64,000 nucleotides of DNA from Brevibacillus daliensis (GTDB lineage: Bacteria; Bacillota; Bacilli; Brevibacillales; Brevibacillaceae). The number at the start of each line of letters is the position of its first letter. Within the stretch, counting starts at the first letter, position 1. The notes under the pieces were generated by a model that made no database searches, was not told the DNA's origin, and worked only from the letters and a program-made list of their open reading frames with translations. Position numbers and translations under genes: made by a program. Location of the stretch: positions 1 to 64,000 of the forward strand of contig NZ_JAJISB010000032.1 of assembly GCF_021245735.1 (NCBI RefSeq), in the 5' to 3' direction. Positions 34,534 to 43,227 of this stretch are shown here, one piece after another.

Positions 34534-34887
34534 TTATGATGTCATTCCTTCTGTAAATGCCTGCAAACATTCTTCTAGCCAAGCTACGGCACTTACCTGT
34601 TCTGGTGCTTGTTTTATGTCCGCTACTGATTGCTCAACCAGTTTTTTTAACAAAAATAAGCTTGGGAAAGGCAATGCCAAGATTACATGTTTAGGCTGTG
34701 TCTCTTGTTCCTTCAAAATCGAAACACCGTTTAATAAAACTTGTGCAGTCGTTTCAACGGTATCTTTCCATCCATCATTTTTGGTTAGTTCATCATAATA
34801 GCCATCAAATAATCTGCAAAGAATGAGAAAAGCTTGTGTCGTTATCGTAATTTCCTTGATTATCTGTTCATTCGTATCGCTCATCAT
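34534..34887 (-). CDS. Hypothetical helical protein, about 117 residues
   Basis: An acidic, mostly helical soluble protein with no signal or membrane segment. GGAGG lies 4 bp before the first of two adjacent ATG codons (34887) and 7 bp before the second (34884); either could serve. I do not recognise the family. Its neighbours are the thiamine operon, from which it is separated by the riboswitch region, and a tiny gene upstream. Confidence 0.65.
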   Translation of the reverse strand: MMSDTNEQIIKEITITTQAFLILCRLFDGYYDELTKNDGWKDTVETTAQVLLNGVSILKEQETQPKHVILALPFPSLFLLKKLVEQSVADIKQAPEQVSAVAWLEECLQAFTEGMTS

Positions 34888-34955
34888 AATACCTCCGTCC
34901 TGCCTGTCAAAACTTGCATTATTATAGCACAAAGCAGGACGAATGGTCTTCTTTT

Positions 34956-35066
34956 CTAACGTTTGTTGTAATCGCCATCGCGAATATTGCTGTTTTGGTC
35001 GTTTTTATCCAGGGTTTTCCCCCTATTCTTACCTTTATCTTTTGACTTGTTGTTCTTGCTTGACAT
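34956..35066 (-). CDS. Small basic hydrophilic protein, 36 residues
   Basis: A strong GGAGGTG site 8 bp before the ATG at 35066 supports translation. The product is almost entirely charged or Asn/Asp/Lys/Gly (start MSSKNNKSKDKGKNR) and would be disordered. Small proteins of this kind in spore formers are often spore-associated, but I have no motif to prove it. Confidence 0.55.
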   Translation of the reverse strand: MSSKNNKSKDKGKNRGKTLDKNDQNSNIRDGDYNKR

Positions 35067-35210
35067 AAACTCTTCACCTCCAGATCAGGATGGGTATAGT
35101 TTTGCCCCTCCCCTTACCTCCTATCCTGTATTCCGTCCATTGCTTTTTTCCCTTACAATAAAGATAGATATTTGAATAGATTCAGAAAATAATAGAATTG
35201 GGTGAGTGAG

Positions 35211-35801
35211 ATGCTACACATTAAACCAATAACACTAACTGGTAGATTGGTTAGATTAGAGCCTTTTCGTAAAGAACATGAATCTGGCTTAAAAATCGCT
35301 GGAGCTTTTCCAGAAATCTGGACCTATACCTCTGTTTCGAACCAAACAGAGGAGGATTGGGAAAACTACTTTACACAGATGTATCAAACAACCGCAGATG
35401 GCTCTGCCCTTCCATTTGTAATCATTGAACAATCAACAGGAGAAGTTATTGGCTGTACGCGCTTGTATGGAATCTCCCATCAACATAAACAGGTGGAAAT
35501 CGGATATACCTGGTTAACCCCTCGGGTCTGGAAAAGCTCACTTAATACTGAATGCAAAAGTCTACTATTAACCTACTGTTTTGAACTGGCTGGTTGCGTT
35601 CGTGTTCAGATCAAAACAGATAGTCGCAATGAAAACTCTCAACGAGCAATTAAAAGAATTGGGGCATTGTATGAAGGTACACTTCGTAACCATATGATTC
35701 TTCCATCTGGTTATGTACGGGATACGGTCCTCTTTTCAATCATTGATAAGGAGTGGGAGGGTGTGAAAGCACATCTTGCCACACTTCTTTCACGTAAGTA
35801 A
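35211..35801 (+). CDS. GNAT acetyltransferase, RimJ/RimL-like
   Basis: A protein of 196 residues. ITLTGRLVRLEPFRKEH is the usual opening of ribosomal-protein or small-molecule N-acetyltransferases of this subgroup; VEIGYTWLTPRVWKSSLNTECK stands at the position of motif A, where the usual glycine-rich RxxGxG is not well kept, and TDSRNENSQRAIKRIGALYEGTLR is the conserved C-terminal segment. GGGTGAG precedes the ATG. It stands alone between divergent and unrelated genes. Confidence 0.82.
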   Translation: MLHIKPITLTGRLVRLEPFRKEHESGLKIAGAFPEIWTYTSVSNQTEEDWENYFTQMYQTTADGSALPFVIIEQSTGEVIGCTRLYGISHQHKQVEIGYTWLTPRVWKSSLNTECKSLLLTYCFELAGCVRVQIKTDSRNENSQRAIKRIGALYEGTLRNHMILPSGYVRDTVLFSIIDKEWEGVKAHLATLLSRK

Positions 35802-35916
35802 CAATCTGAATCTATAAAAATACAAGTATGAGGGTAGATGCACGGAGTTTATTCGTGTAAAGTTAGGAGTAGACTTGTTTCACTATTGATAGCTCTGATG
35901 AGGTGACTTTCTAATA

Positions 35917-37680
35917 ATGCATACCAATTTGCGATCATTTATTGACCAACTGCGAAGAGAAGGGCAGCTAGTACAAATTGATGCTCCCGTAGATCCTTAT
36001 TTGGAACTGGCGGAAATTCATCGTCGTGTGATTGATGAAGAGGGCCCAGCCCTTTTATTTACCAACGTAAAAGGAAAAGATTTTCCTGTCGTAACGAATA
36101 TGTTCGGGACAAAACAGCGTGTCGATATGGCGTTTGGTCCTAAACCAGAAAACATTGTTAAAGAGCTGGTTAAAAATATGGATCGCCTGATGCCCCCAAA
36201 AGCCTCTGCGATTTGGGACTTGCGTGATCCGATTTTAAGCGTCTTGAAAACAGGGACTAAAAAGGTTTCCATGCAAAATGCACCCGTTGCACAAGTACAT
36301 ACAACAAATGTTAATATGACGGAATTACCTGCATTAACGAGCTGGCATGAAGATGGTGGCCCTTTTGTCACGCTTCCGCTTGTTTACACGGAAAACCCTG
36401 TTCACAAGGAGCATAATCTGGGGATGTATCGAATCCAGATTTATGATGAGAATACAACAGGCATTCACTGGCAAATTCATAAAGGTGGAGGCTTCCACTA
36501 CTATGAAGCCGAAAAGCGTAATCGCTCCCTGCCTGTTACCTTAACAATTGGTGGACCACCAGCGCTTGTTATGGCTTCGATTGCTCCGTTGCCTGAAATG
36601 GTTCCTGAATTAGTTTTTGCCTCGCTATTGATGGGTGAAAAATTGGGAATGACGGAGGTTGCTAATCATCCGCATCGCATCATTTCTGAAGCGGAATTTG
36701 TATACGCCGGGATTGTACCACCGCATGTGAGACGTCCAGAAGGACCTTTTGGCGATCACTTCGGGTACTACTCATTAACACATGATTTCCCTGTTTTCCA
36801 TGTTCAGCAAAGCTGGAGACGTAAAGATGCCATTTATCCGGCTACGGTCGTTGGAAAACCTCGTCAGGAGGATTTCTATATTGGGAACTATTTGCAAGAT
36901 GTTCTCTCTCCACTCTTCCCGGTTGTAATGCCAGGTGTTAAAGCAATCTGGGCATATGGGGATGCTGGTACTCATGCTCTAACAGGTGCAATCGTACGCG
37001 AGAGCTACTATAAAGAAGCGATGGCAAATGCATTCCGTATTCTGGGTGAAGGTCAGCTTACTTTGACCAAATTCCTGATGGTAACGGATGTACCGTGTGA
37101 ACTAGAAAACTTTAGTAAATTCATGGAGATTGTTCTTGCTCGATTCCAACCGGAGCGTGACCTGTTAATTGTGAACGATACCTCTACTGATACGCTTGAC
37201 TATACCGGTCGTAAGATGAATTCTGGTAGTAAGGGCGTTATGCTAGGTATTGGTGATCCAGTTCGAGAGCTTCCGCATGTATATCAAGGTGGGGAAATTC
37301 CTCGCTTCCCACATGTTGAAGTGTTCTGCCCAGGTTGCCTGGTTGTAGCTGGTCCTAGCTTTGAGAAAGAGCCAGAACTTGGCGAACAATTCGTTGCCTA
37401 TGCGAATGAACATCTGAGCAATTGGCCGATGATCTGTATCGTTGATGATTCTTCCATCGCCAGAAAAGATACCAGCTTCCTGTGGACAATCTTCACGAGA
37501 TTCGACCCGGCACATGATTTATATGCCAAGTCAGAGATTGTTCGGAATAAAATTCGTTACGAAGGTCCATTAATTGTTGATGCACGTATGAAGCCTTTCT
37601 ACCCTAAAGAAGTGGAAACACGTCCTGATATCGACAAGCTGGTAACCAAACGTTGGAGTGAATACTTCCCAAATAGATAA
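35917..37680 (+). CDS. UbiD-family prenylated-FMN-dependent decarboxylase
   Basis: A protein of 587 residues. Matches to UbiD-type enzymes include LRSFIDQLRREGQLVQID at the N-terminus, GMYRIQIYDENTTGIHWQIHKGG (cofactor and substrate Arg region), EFVYAGIVPPHVRRPEGPFGDHFGYYS (the Glu-rich active site segment) and DIDKLVTKRW near the end. Such enzymes reversibly decarboxylate aromatic or unsaturated acids using prFMN made by a UbiX. No UbiX is encoded nearby. The natural substrate (quinone precursor, phenolic acid or other) cannot be told from sequence. Confidence 0.85.
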   Translation: MHTNLRSFIDQLRREGQLVQIDAPVDPYLELAEIHRRVIDEEGPALLFTNVKGKDFPVVTNMFGTKQRVDMAFGPKPENIVKELVKNMDRLMPPKASAIWDLRDPILSVLKTGTKKVSMQNAPVAQVHTTNVNMTELPALTSWHEDGGPFVTLPLVYTENPVHKEHNLGMYRIQIYDENTTGIHWQIHKGGGFHYYEAEKRNRSLPVTLTIGGPPALVMASIAPLPEMVPELVFASLLMGEKLGMTEVANHPHRIISEAEFVYAGIVPPHVRRPEGPFGDHFGYYSLTHDFPVFHVQQSWRRKDAIYPATVVGKPRQEDFYIGNYLQDVLSPLFPVVMPGVKAIWAYGDAGTHALTGAIVRESYYKEAMANAFRILGEGQLTLTKFLMVTDVPCELENFSKFMEIVLARFQPERDLLIVNDTSTDTLDYTGRKMNSGSKGVMLGIGDPVRELPHVYQGGEIPRFPHVEVFCPGCLVVAGPSFEKEPELGEQFVAYANEHLSNWPMICIVDDSSIARKDTSFLWTIFTRFDPAHDLYAKSEIVRNKIRYEGPLIVDARMKPFYPKEVETRPDIDKLVTKRWSEYFPNR

Positions 37681-37755
37681 TCTGCCTACTCCTAATTGGT
37701 TATCTTACGTTACACGACCATTTCATACGGGTATTAAGAAAATGATAAGAAAACA

Positions 37756-37784
37756 GCTCAGAACATTTGTTTCTGAGCCTTTTC
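37756..37784 (+). terminator. Rho-independent terminator
   Basis: GCTCAGAA and TTCTGAGC pair perfectly around a short loop, followed by CCTTTTC. It lies 75 bp after the decarboxylase gene. Confidence 0.75.
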
Positions 37785-37860
37785 TATATGGGTATTACCT
37801 CATTTACTTTTAACCCAAAAGCCATATACTAATAAAAATAGAGATGGAAAAGGTGGAGAT

Positions 37861-38688
37861 ATGTCCATGCTACAAAAACAAATCATGGAAGAGCTACATG
37901 CAAGACCTAAGATTGATCCGAATGAGGAAATTACGAATCGCGTTACCTTTTTAAAAGAGTATTTAGTAGCGACTGGTGCCAACGGGTATGTACTAGGAAT
38001 CAGTGGTGGTCAGGATTCCTCCTTGGCGGGACGTCTGGCTCAATTAGCAGTAGAAGATTTGCGTGCTGAAACAGGTACACCCTACCAATTTATTGCGGTT
38101 CGCTTACCGTACGGTGTTCAGCTGGATGAAGAAGATGCACAAGCTGCTCTTGATTTTATTAAACCAGACAAAACACTCACGGTTAATGTAAAGCCTGCTG
38201 TTGATGCTTCCCTTCAAGCCTTTGAAGAAGCTACCGGAGAAAAACTGGCTGATTTTTATAAAGGAAATTGTAAAGCACGGGAAAGAATGAAAGCACAGTA
38301 CGACATTGGAGCTCACTATAAGCTGTTAGTTATTGGTACCGATCATGCAGCTGAGGCAGTAACAGGCTTCTATACCAAACATGGTGATGGTGGCGTTGAC
38401 CTCGTTCCCTTGACTGGCCTCTCCAAACGCCAAGGAAAAGCATTGCTTAAAGAATTGGGTGCAGAAGAGCGTATCTATATGAAAGTTCCTACAGCTGATT
38501 TAGAAGATAACAAGCCATTACTTCCCGATGAAGCTGCGTTAGGAATGACGTACGAGCAACTTGATAGCTACCTTGAAGGAGAAGAAGTACCTCAAGAAAT
38601 TGCGGATAAAATTGATAAGCGCTACCTGCTTACACGCCATAAACGTCATCTACCTGTCTCTCCTTATGACACGTGGTGGAAAAACTAA
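37861..38688 (+). CDS. nadE: Ammonia-dependent NAD+ synthetase NadE
   Basis: A protein of 275 residues, the usual size of the single-domain enzyme. The PP-loop [13 protein letters not shown] binds [36 protein letters not shown] and the closing RHLPVSPYD are family hallmarks. It amidates deamido-NAD using ammonia. AAGGTGGAGAT precedes the ATG. It is transcribed alone, between two terminators. Confidence 0.95.
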   Translation: MSMLQKQIMEELHARPKIDPNEEITNRVTFLKEYLVATGANGYVLGISGGQDSSLAGRLAQLAVEDLRAETGTPYQFIAVRLPYGVQLDEEDAQAALDFIKPDKTLTVNVKPAVDASLQAFEEATGEKLADFYKGNCKARERMKAQYDIGAHYKLLVIGTDHAAEAVTGFYTKHGDGGVDLVPLTGLSKRQGKALLKELGAEERIYMKVPTADLEDNKPLLPDEAALGMTYEQLDSYLEGEEVPQEIADKIDKRYLLTRHKRHLPVSPYDTWWKN

Positions 38689-38774
38689 ATGGGGAGCAAA
38701 TTAGAATAGTCGTTGTTCCTATTCAGATGGCTCTTATCTCCGTCAAGTAGAAGGAACTAAAAAAGCCTGAGCAG

Positions 38775-38820
38775 CCAGTGTGTTTCGGTATTCAACCGGA
38801 GCACACTGGTTTCATTTTTT
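38775..38820 (+). terminator. Terminator after nadE
   Basis: CCAGTGTG (38775-38782) pairs with CACACTGG (38802-38809), with an inner CGGT/ACCG stem, then a run of six T. The remaining 38821-39000 is AT-rich without a supported gene. Confidence 0.8.
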
Positions 38821-39004
38821 CTAGAACCGTTCATGATTATAAAACCATATGTACTCCTCCACAGTACTAGTTTTGATCCAAGACCCCTTCTAAAAAGTGA
38901 TCATAAGAACTTGCTCTACCTCGGCATTCCCCCAATCCTTCTCTCTTTTTGTTGCTACAGTTTCACATCTTATTTATTGAATATATTTTATTTTAAGTAA
39001 GAAA

Positions 39005-39033
39005 TTGACATTTTGAGTAATTTAAATTACTCT
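39005..39033 (+). promoter_or_regulatory. Promoter with an 18-bp palindromic operator, acetamidase operon
   Basis: A perfect TTGACA (39005-39010) is followed after 17 bp by TACTCT (39028-39033). The spacer holds the perfect palindrome GAGTAATTTAAATTACTC (39015-39032), overlapping the -10. Such a position is typical of repressor binding. The HTH protein encoded at the end of the operon is the obvious candidate. GAGGAG precedes the first gene's ATG, leaving a leader of about 65 nt. Confidence 0.6.
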
Positions 39034-39106
39034 GTAAAGTAATGGAAGGTGGTGAATTATTTATAAATTTTATATTCAATAAAAAATTTATAATGAGGAG
39101 AAGAAA

Positions 39107-40063
39107 ATGCCTAAAACTCATTTTTTAAAACCTAATTCAGACACACTTCATGGTTTTTTCAGTAATGAGTTGGAGCCTGCTTTGACTATTAATTCTGGAG
39201 ATACAGTAATCTTTCAGACGCTAGACTCTGGATGGGGTATTGAGAAACGCTCCGCTATGGGAGCACCTAGAAAAAAATTTACAGAGGTAAAAGCTATTCG
39301 GCAATGTAATGAGTTCGGACACGCTTTGGTTGGTCCGGTATTTATTAATGGGGCAAAACCGGGTCACACATTAGAAATTAAGATTAATGAAGTTATTCCG
39401 GGTTCCTGGGGATGGACATCTGCAGGAGGTTTTCCTAGTTATTGGAATCATAAGATGGGAATGGTCACGAATAAAGAGGTAGTTCTGGATTTCGACCTGG
39501 ATATTGAAAAAATGATAGGAAAAAGTCAGTTTGGAAATTTCGAATATAGTATTGCTCTACATCCTTTTATGGGGATTATGGGAATGCCTCCAGTGGAAAA
39601 AGGAAAACATACTACGTTTATCCCCCGTCCTTCAGGAGGAAATATGGATTGTAAAGAATTACAAGCAGGCAGCACACTGTATTTACCAATCCCAGTTGAA
39701 GGAGGCCTTTTCTCGACAGGAGATGGTCATGCTACCCAAGGTGACGGTGAAGTAAGTGGTCCCGCACTAGAATGTCCAATGGAAAAAGTAAGTTTAACCT
39801 TCACCGTAAAAGAAGATATGAAGATTCGAATGCCAAGAGCTAAAACAAATATTGGTTGGATAACAATGGGGTTTCATGAAAACCTTGATGAAGCTATGTG
39901 GATCGCATTAAATGAGATGCTAGATTTAATGTCATCTTTGTATCATATTTTTCGTACGGAGGCATATGCATACGCATCGTTGGTAGTTGATTTACGTATA
40001 ACACAAATTGTAAATTTCTCCAAAGGCGTTCATGCTATTCTTCCGTTTCATGCATTAAGATAA
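39107..40063 (+). CDS. Acetamidase/formamidase family protein
   Basis: A protein of 318 residues of the FmdA/AmdA family. Typical parts are SGDTVIFQTLDS, HALVGPVFINGAKPGHTLEIKI, the Gly-rich PSGGNMDCKELQAGSTLYLPI, and GGLFSTGDGHATQGDGEVSG with metal-coordinating His and Asp. The family hydrolyses short amides to ammonia and acid in the cytoplasm. GAGGAG sits before the ATG. It is the first of three genes in one direction (46 and 36 bp gaps) ending with an HTH regulator-like protein. Confidence 0.85.
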   Translation: MPKTHFLKPNSDTLHGFFSNELEPALTINSGDTVIFQTLDSGWGIEKRSAMGAPRKKFTEVKAIRQCNEFGHALVGPVFINGAKPGHTLEIKINEVIPGSWGWTSAGGFPSYWNHKMGMVTNKEVVLDFDLDIEKMIGKSQFGNFEYSIALHPFMGIMGMPPVEKGKHTTFIPRPSGGNMDCKELQAGSTLYLPIPVEGGLFSTGDGHATQGDGEVSGPALECPMEKVSLTFTVKEDMKIRMPRAKTNIGWITMGFHENLDEAMWIALNEMLDLMSSLYHIFRTEAYAYASLVVDLRITQIVNFSKGVHAILPFHALR

Positions 40064-40109
40064 TCACTATTATTCGAAAATTGAATTATATAAAGGTGTG
40101 AATAGGTTG

Positions 40110-40838
40110 ATGAATTATAGCGATAGTTGGGTTGATAATCGTGGTACTGCCATTCACTTTGTGGATGTTAACAATACAATAAAGGAAAATGTTCCGCTCA
40201 TCATTATTCCTGGACTATCGGAATCAGCAGAAGATTATATTTCTTTAATGGAAAGATTTTCACCTAGACGCTGTGTCGCTATTACACTTAGGGGGCGTGG
40301 AAAAAGTGACACACCTGAAACTGGATATACATTAGAAGACCACATAAGCGATATTGATACTGTAATCAATCATCTTGCGCTTAAAGAGTTTATTTTATTG
40401 GGTTATTCAAGAGGTGTTTCTTATGCAATCGGTTATGCAATTAAATACACAAAAAACCTAAAAGGTTTAATAATATGTGATTATCCAGCTAATCATACAC
40501 AACTTCGTCAGGGATGGGTCGAATTCTTTTCATCATTACCACCTTGGAGAGGCAAACCATTATCAGAACGAATGAATCTACAGGCTTTACATGGGCTACA
40601 AAGCGAATCTACTCAAGTCTCATTTTGGGATGATTTACCATCAATTACATGTCCTACTCTTATTATTCGTGGTGGAAAAGAAGGTGCCCTGATATCATTA
40701 GAAACGGCAAAACAATACGTAGAGAAAATGCCACAAGCAGACGTAGCAGTATTTGTTGACTCGGATCACAATATATTTGAACCTAATGTAGAAACTTTCA
40801 TCGAAACTACAAATTTGTTTTTGAAAGATATAAAATAA
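40110..40838 (+). CDS. Alpha/beta hydrolase
   Basis: A protein of about 242 residues of the cytosolic alpha/beta hydrolase type. The oxyanion segment is IIPGLSES, RGRGKSDTP follows, the nucleophile elbow is GYSRGVS, and the late DHN holds the catalytic His in SDHNIFEP. It resembles esterases and C-C hydrolases of small size. An in-frame GTG at 40098 and TTG at 40107 are alternative starts. Its place between an amidase and an HTH protein suggests a small catabolic pathway for an amide or ester, which is inference. Confidence 0.8.
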   Translation: MNYSDSWVDNRGTAIHFVDVNNTIKENVPLIIIPGLSESAEDYISLMERFSPRRCVAITLRGRGKSDTPETGYTLEDHISDIDTVINHLALKEFILLGYSRGVSYAIGYAIKYTKNLKGLIICDYPANHTQLRQGWVEFFSSLPPWRGKPLSERMNLQALHGLQSESTQVSFWDDLPSITCPTLIIRGGKEGALISLETAKQYVEKMPQADVAVFVDSDHNIFEPNVETFIETTNLFLKDIK

Positions 40839-40874
40839 AATTACAACTATTCAAATTTTAAAGGGTGTTATCAA

Positions 40875-41921
40875 GTGGAAAATATAAGGCTTAATGTATC
40901 TTTATTAAGAAAAAGGGTTCCTAACCTCACAAATGCAGCTCGTTCAGTGGGTTTACGGCCTGCTACAGTTTCAAATTTATGTACTGGAAAAATCCCCGTC
41001 GGACGTTCAGAAGTCCGAACAATAGTGGCACTCGCAGCTTTAGCTAAGTGTAGTTTAGATGAGTTGATACTACGAGAAGATACAGTTGAAATTATTGAAT
41101 CAAAAATTAAGGTAGTGGATTTGTTTGCTCCAATAGCAAAAGGAGGAACTGTAGGTTTCGTAGCACGTCCAGGAATGGGACAACTAGTGATTTTAGCTGA
41201 GCTATTCCACAATTTGAAAAAAGAAGGATATTTGACAGTTTTACTTAAGCCTAATGGGGAATATCCGGAATTAAAGGATGTGCTGGATGAAGTAGATATT
41301 ATTTCGTATTCAATTGAGGAAACATACAAAATCATAAAGGATACAGCTCAAAATAAAGAAATTATCTTTGCCACAGATCGTGAACATGTCTTGACTGGTA
41401 AAATATTTGATCTCCAAGAGAAAATACAGAATATTGGCATTAATACTCTTACAACTTTCCTCGTTGATTTGAAGGGTGAGGTTGTTGATGAGAACATCCC
41501 GTATGGTCCACTGGAAACCCTATGGAATTTTGATGCTGATCTTGTTGCAAGACGCATGTTTCCAGCTGTTAATCCTATTTATTCAACCTCTTCCGTTTTA
41601 GAAGGAATAGATCTTGAAGATAATCATTTGTCCTGTCAACAACGTGCCAAAAAACTCTTGCGCCGATACCGTGAATTGCGTTCACTAGTAAACGTAAAAG
41701 GAATTGATAGTCTACCTACATCTGAATTACAAACTTATAATCGAGGCGAACGCATAGAGGCCTATCTTACCCAACCATTTTATGTAGCAGAGAGTTACAC
41801 TGGTAAGAAGGGCGAATCAGTAAACCTTAGGGACACATTGAAGGATGTTCATTCCATTCTAAATGGCAGTATGGATACAAAATCAATTGAAAGCCTTACC
41901 TATATTGGTCGGATTAAATAA
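40875..41921 (+). CDS. HTH domain fused to a degenerate F1-ATPase beta-subunit domain
   Basis: A protein of 348 residues. Residues 8-65 look like a DNA-binding HTH (LTNAARSVGLRPATVSNLCTG). From about residue 72 the sequence follows the F1-ATPase beta subunit: ESKIKVVDLFAPIAKGGTVGF, later FPAVNPIYSTSSVLE at 229-243, LLRRYRELRSLVNVKGID, and LTQPFYVAESYTGKKGESVNLRDT near 298-321. The P-loop GGAGVGKT is replaced by ARPGMGQL (97-104), so Lys and Thr of Walker A are lost, and the catalytic core between P-loop and C-terminal domain is shortened. ATP hydrolysis is unlikely. A regulator that keeps the fold for ligand sensing or oligomerisation is the best guess. Confidence 0.75.
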   Translation: MENIRLNVSLLRKRVPNLTNAARSVGLRPATVSNLCTGKIPVGRSEVRTIVALAALAKCSLDELILREDTVEIIESKIKVVDLFAPIAKGGTVGFVARPGMGQLVILAELFHNLKKEGYLTVLLKPNGEYPELKDVLDEVDIISYSIEETYKIIKDTAQNKEIIFATDREHVLTGKIFDLQEKIQNIGINTLTTFLVDLKGEVVDENIPYGPLETLWNFDADLVARRMFPAVNPIYSTSSVLEGIDLEDNHLSCQQRAKKLLRRYRELRSLVNVKGIDSLPTSELQTYNRGERIEAYLTQPFYVAESYTGKKGESVNLRDTLKDVHSILNGSMDTKSIESLTYIGRIK

Positions 41922-42009
41922 GTATGAGTATAGAATAGTAGTATTCATTAGAAGTAACTCTCCACTTACCTCCCCACTTGTTATAGGAAACAAGTTAAAT
42001 AATGCTGCT

Positions 42010-42057
42010 AATCCCGATTCATCTATTTCTATATAGAAAAATAGACGAATCGGGATT
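42010..42057. terminator. Hairpin after the HTH-F1-beta gene
   Basis: AATCCCGATTC (42010-42020) and GAATCGGGATT (42047-42057) pair, with further internal pairing TCTATTT/AAATAGA. The T run is weak on either side, so efficiency is uncertain. It lies between convergent operons. Confidence 0.55.
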
Positions 42058-42173
42058 ATTACATTGTCTACATAATAGAGCTAATAACAAATAACTAAAG
42101 CTCAACTATTTTTATTTGTAACTCGTTACATAACTCGCTTTACATATTACTAGATACGAAGGCAGCGTCATTC

Positions 42174-43163
42174 CTACGAGAAAAACAAACTAATCAATTC
42201 ATCCGCAGTAATCGCACCAAAATAAACGTGCAGGTCAGCTGCTTGCAGCACATCATATATCGCTTGTTTCTCAAAAGGTGTTCCACCCAATTTCTCCTCT
42301 AATTCCGCCACTTCTTGCGTTCCAAAGAAATCGCCGTAGAATTTGGCCATTTCTATTTTCCCTTTCGCAATATCCAATTGTACTTCAATCGTACCTACAG
42401 GAAAGCGTTTTGTTTGCTGGAAATTACTCTTAGGAGATTTTCCATAATTCCAATCCCAATTCTGATAGCGCTCCTCGGAGAGCTTATTGATATTCTCCCA
42501 ATCCGTTTCTGTTAATTCGTACTCCTCCACATCATCCTGCTCAAAAATAGATGACAGGATATGCTGTCTGAACTCTTCAATCGTAATTGGTTCTGTAAGG
42601 AATTCACTAATATTAGCGACTCGACTGCGAATGGATTTGATCCCTTTCGAAGCAATTTTTGCCTCGTTTACCTTCAGAGCAGAGACCACGTTCTCCATTT
42701 CAGAATTAAAAAGTAGGGTTCCATGACTAAACATGCGTCCTTTTGTGGAGTATTGGGCATTTCCTGAGATTTTTCGCTCTCCTACTTGAATATCATTGCG
42801 ACCGCTCAATTCAGCCTGAACACCCAGCCCTGCCAAAGCCTTAATTACTGGTTCGGTGAATTTTTTGAAGTTATGGAATGATTTACCGTCATCATTTGTG
42901 ATAAAACTGAAGTTCAGGTTACCCAAATCATGATAAACGGCTCCACCACCTGATAGACGTCTTACTACATGGAGATTATTTTTTTCTACGTAATCTGAAT
43001 TAATCTCTTCTATGGTATTTTGATTCTTCCCGATGATAATGGAAGGCTCGTTTATGTAAAAAAGTAAATAGTCATCATCAGAAGGTAGATGCTTTAGTGC
43101 GTATTCTTCTATAGCTAGATTCATTTTAGGTTTCGTAATGCCTTTATTATCAATAAATTTCAT
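42174..43163 (-). CDS. lplJ: Lipoate-protein ligase LplJ
   Basis: A protein of 329 residues. The ligase domain has IIGKNQNTIEEIN, RRLSGGGAVYHDLGNLNFSF, ELSGRNDIQVGERKISGNAQ with the catalytic Lys, and the accessory C-terminal domain completes the two-domain enzyme. It activates free lipoate with ATP and transfers it to E2 or GcvH domains. AAAAAGGAGG precedes the ATG at 43163. Confidence 0.9.
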   Translation of the reverse strand: MKFIDNKGITKPKMNLAIEEYALKHLPSDDDYLLFYINEPSIIIGKNQNTIEEINSDYVEKNNLHVVRRLSGGGAVYHDLGNLNFSFITNDDGKSFHNFKKFTEPVIKALAGLGVQAELSGRNDIQVGERKISGNAQYSTKGRMFSHGTLLFNSEMENVVSALKVNEAKIASKGIKSIRSRVANISEFLTEPITIEEFRQHILSSIFEQDDVEEYELTETDWENINKLSEERYQNWDWNYGKSPKSNFQQTKRFPVGTIEVQLDIAKGKIEMAKFYGDFFGTQEVAELEEKLGGTPFEKQAIYDVLQAADLHVYFGAITADELISLFFS

Positions 43164-43227
43164 GTTGTGACCTCCTTTTTTAAAAAACAACAGGCTTGTC
43201 TTATTATCTCACCCGTTTCTGTTCCTC

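Noticed and set aside
39051-39140. Possible upstream ORF starting at the ATG near 39042 before the acetamidase gene
   Set aside because: It has no ribosome site, overlaps the real gene out of frame, and its product is low complexity.
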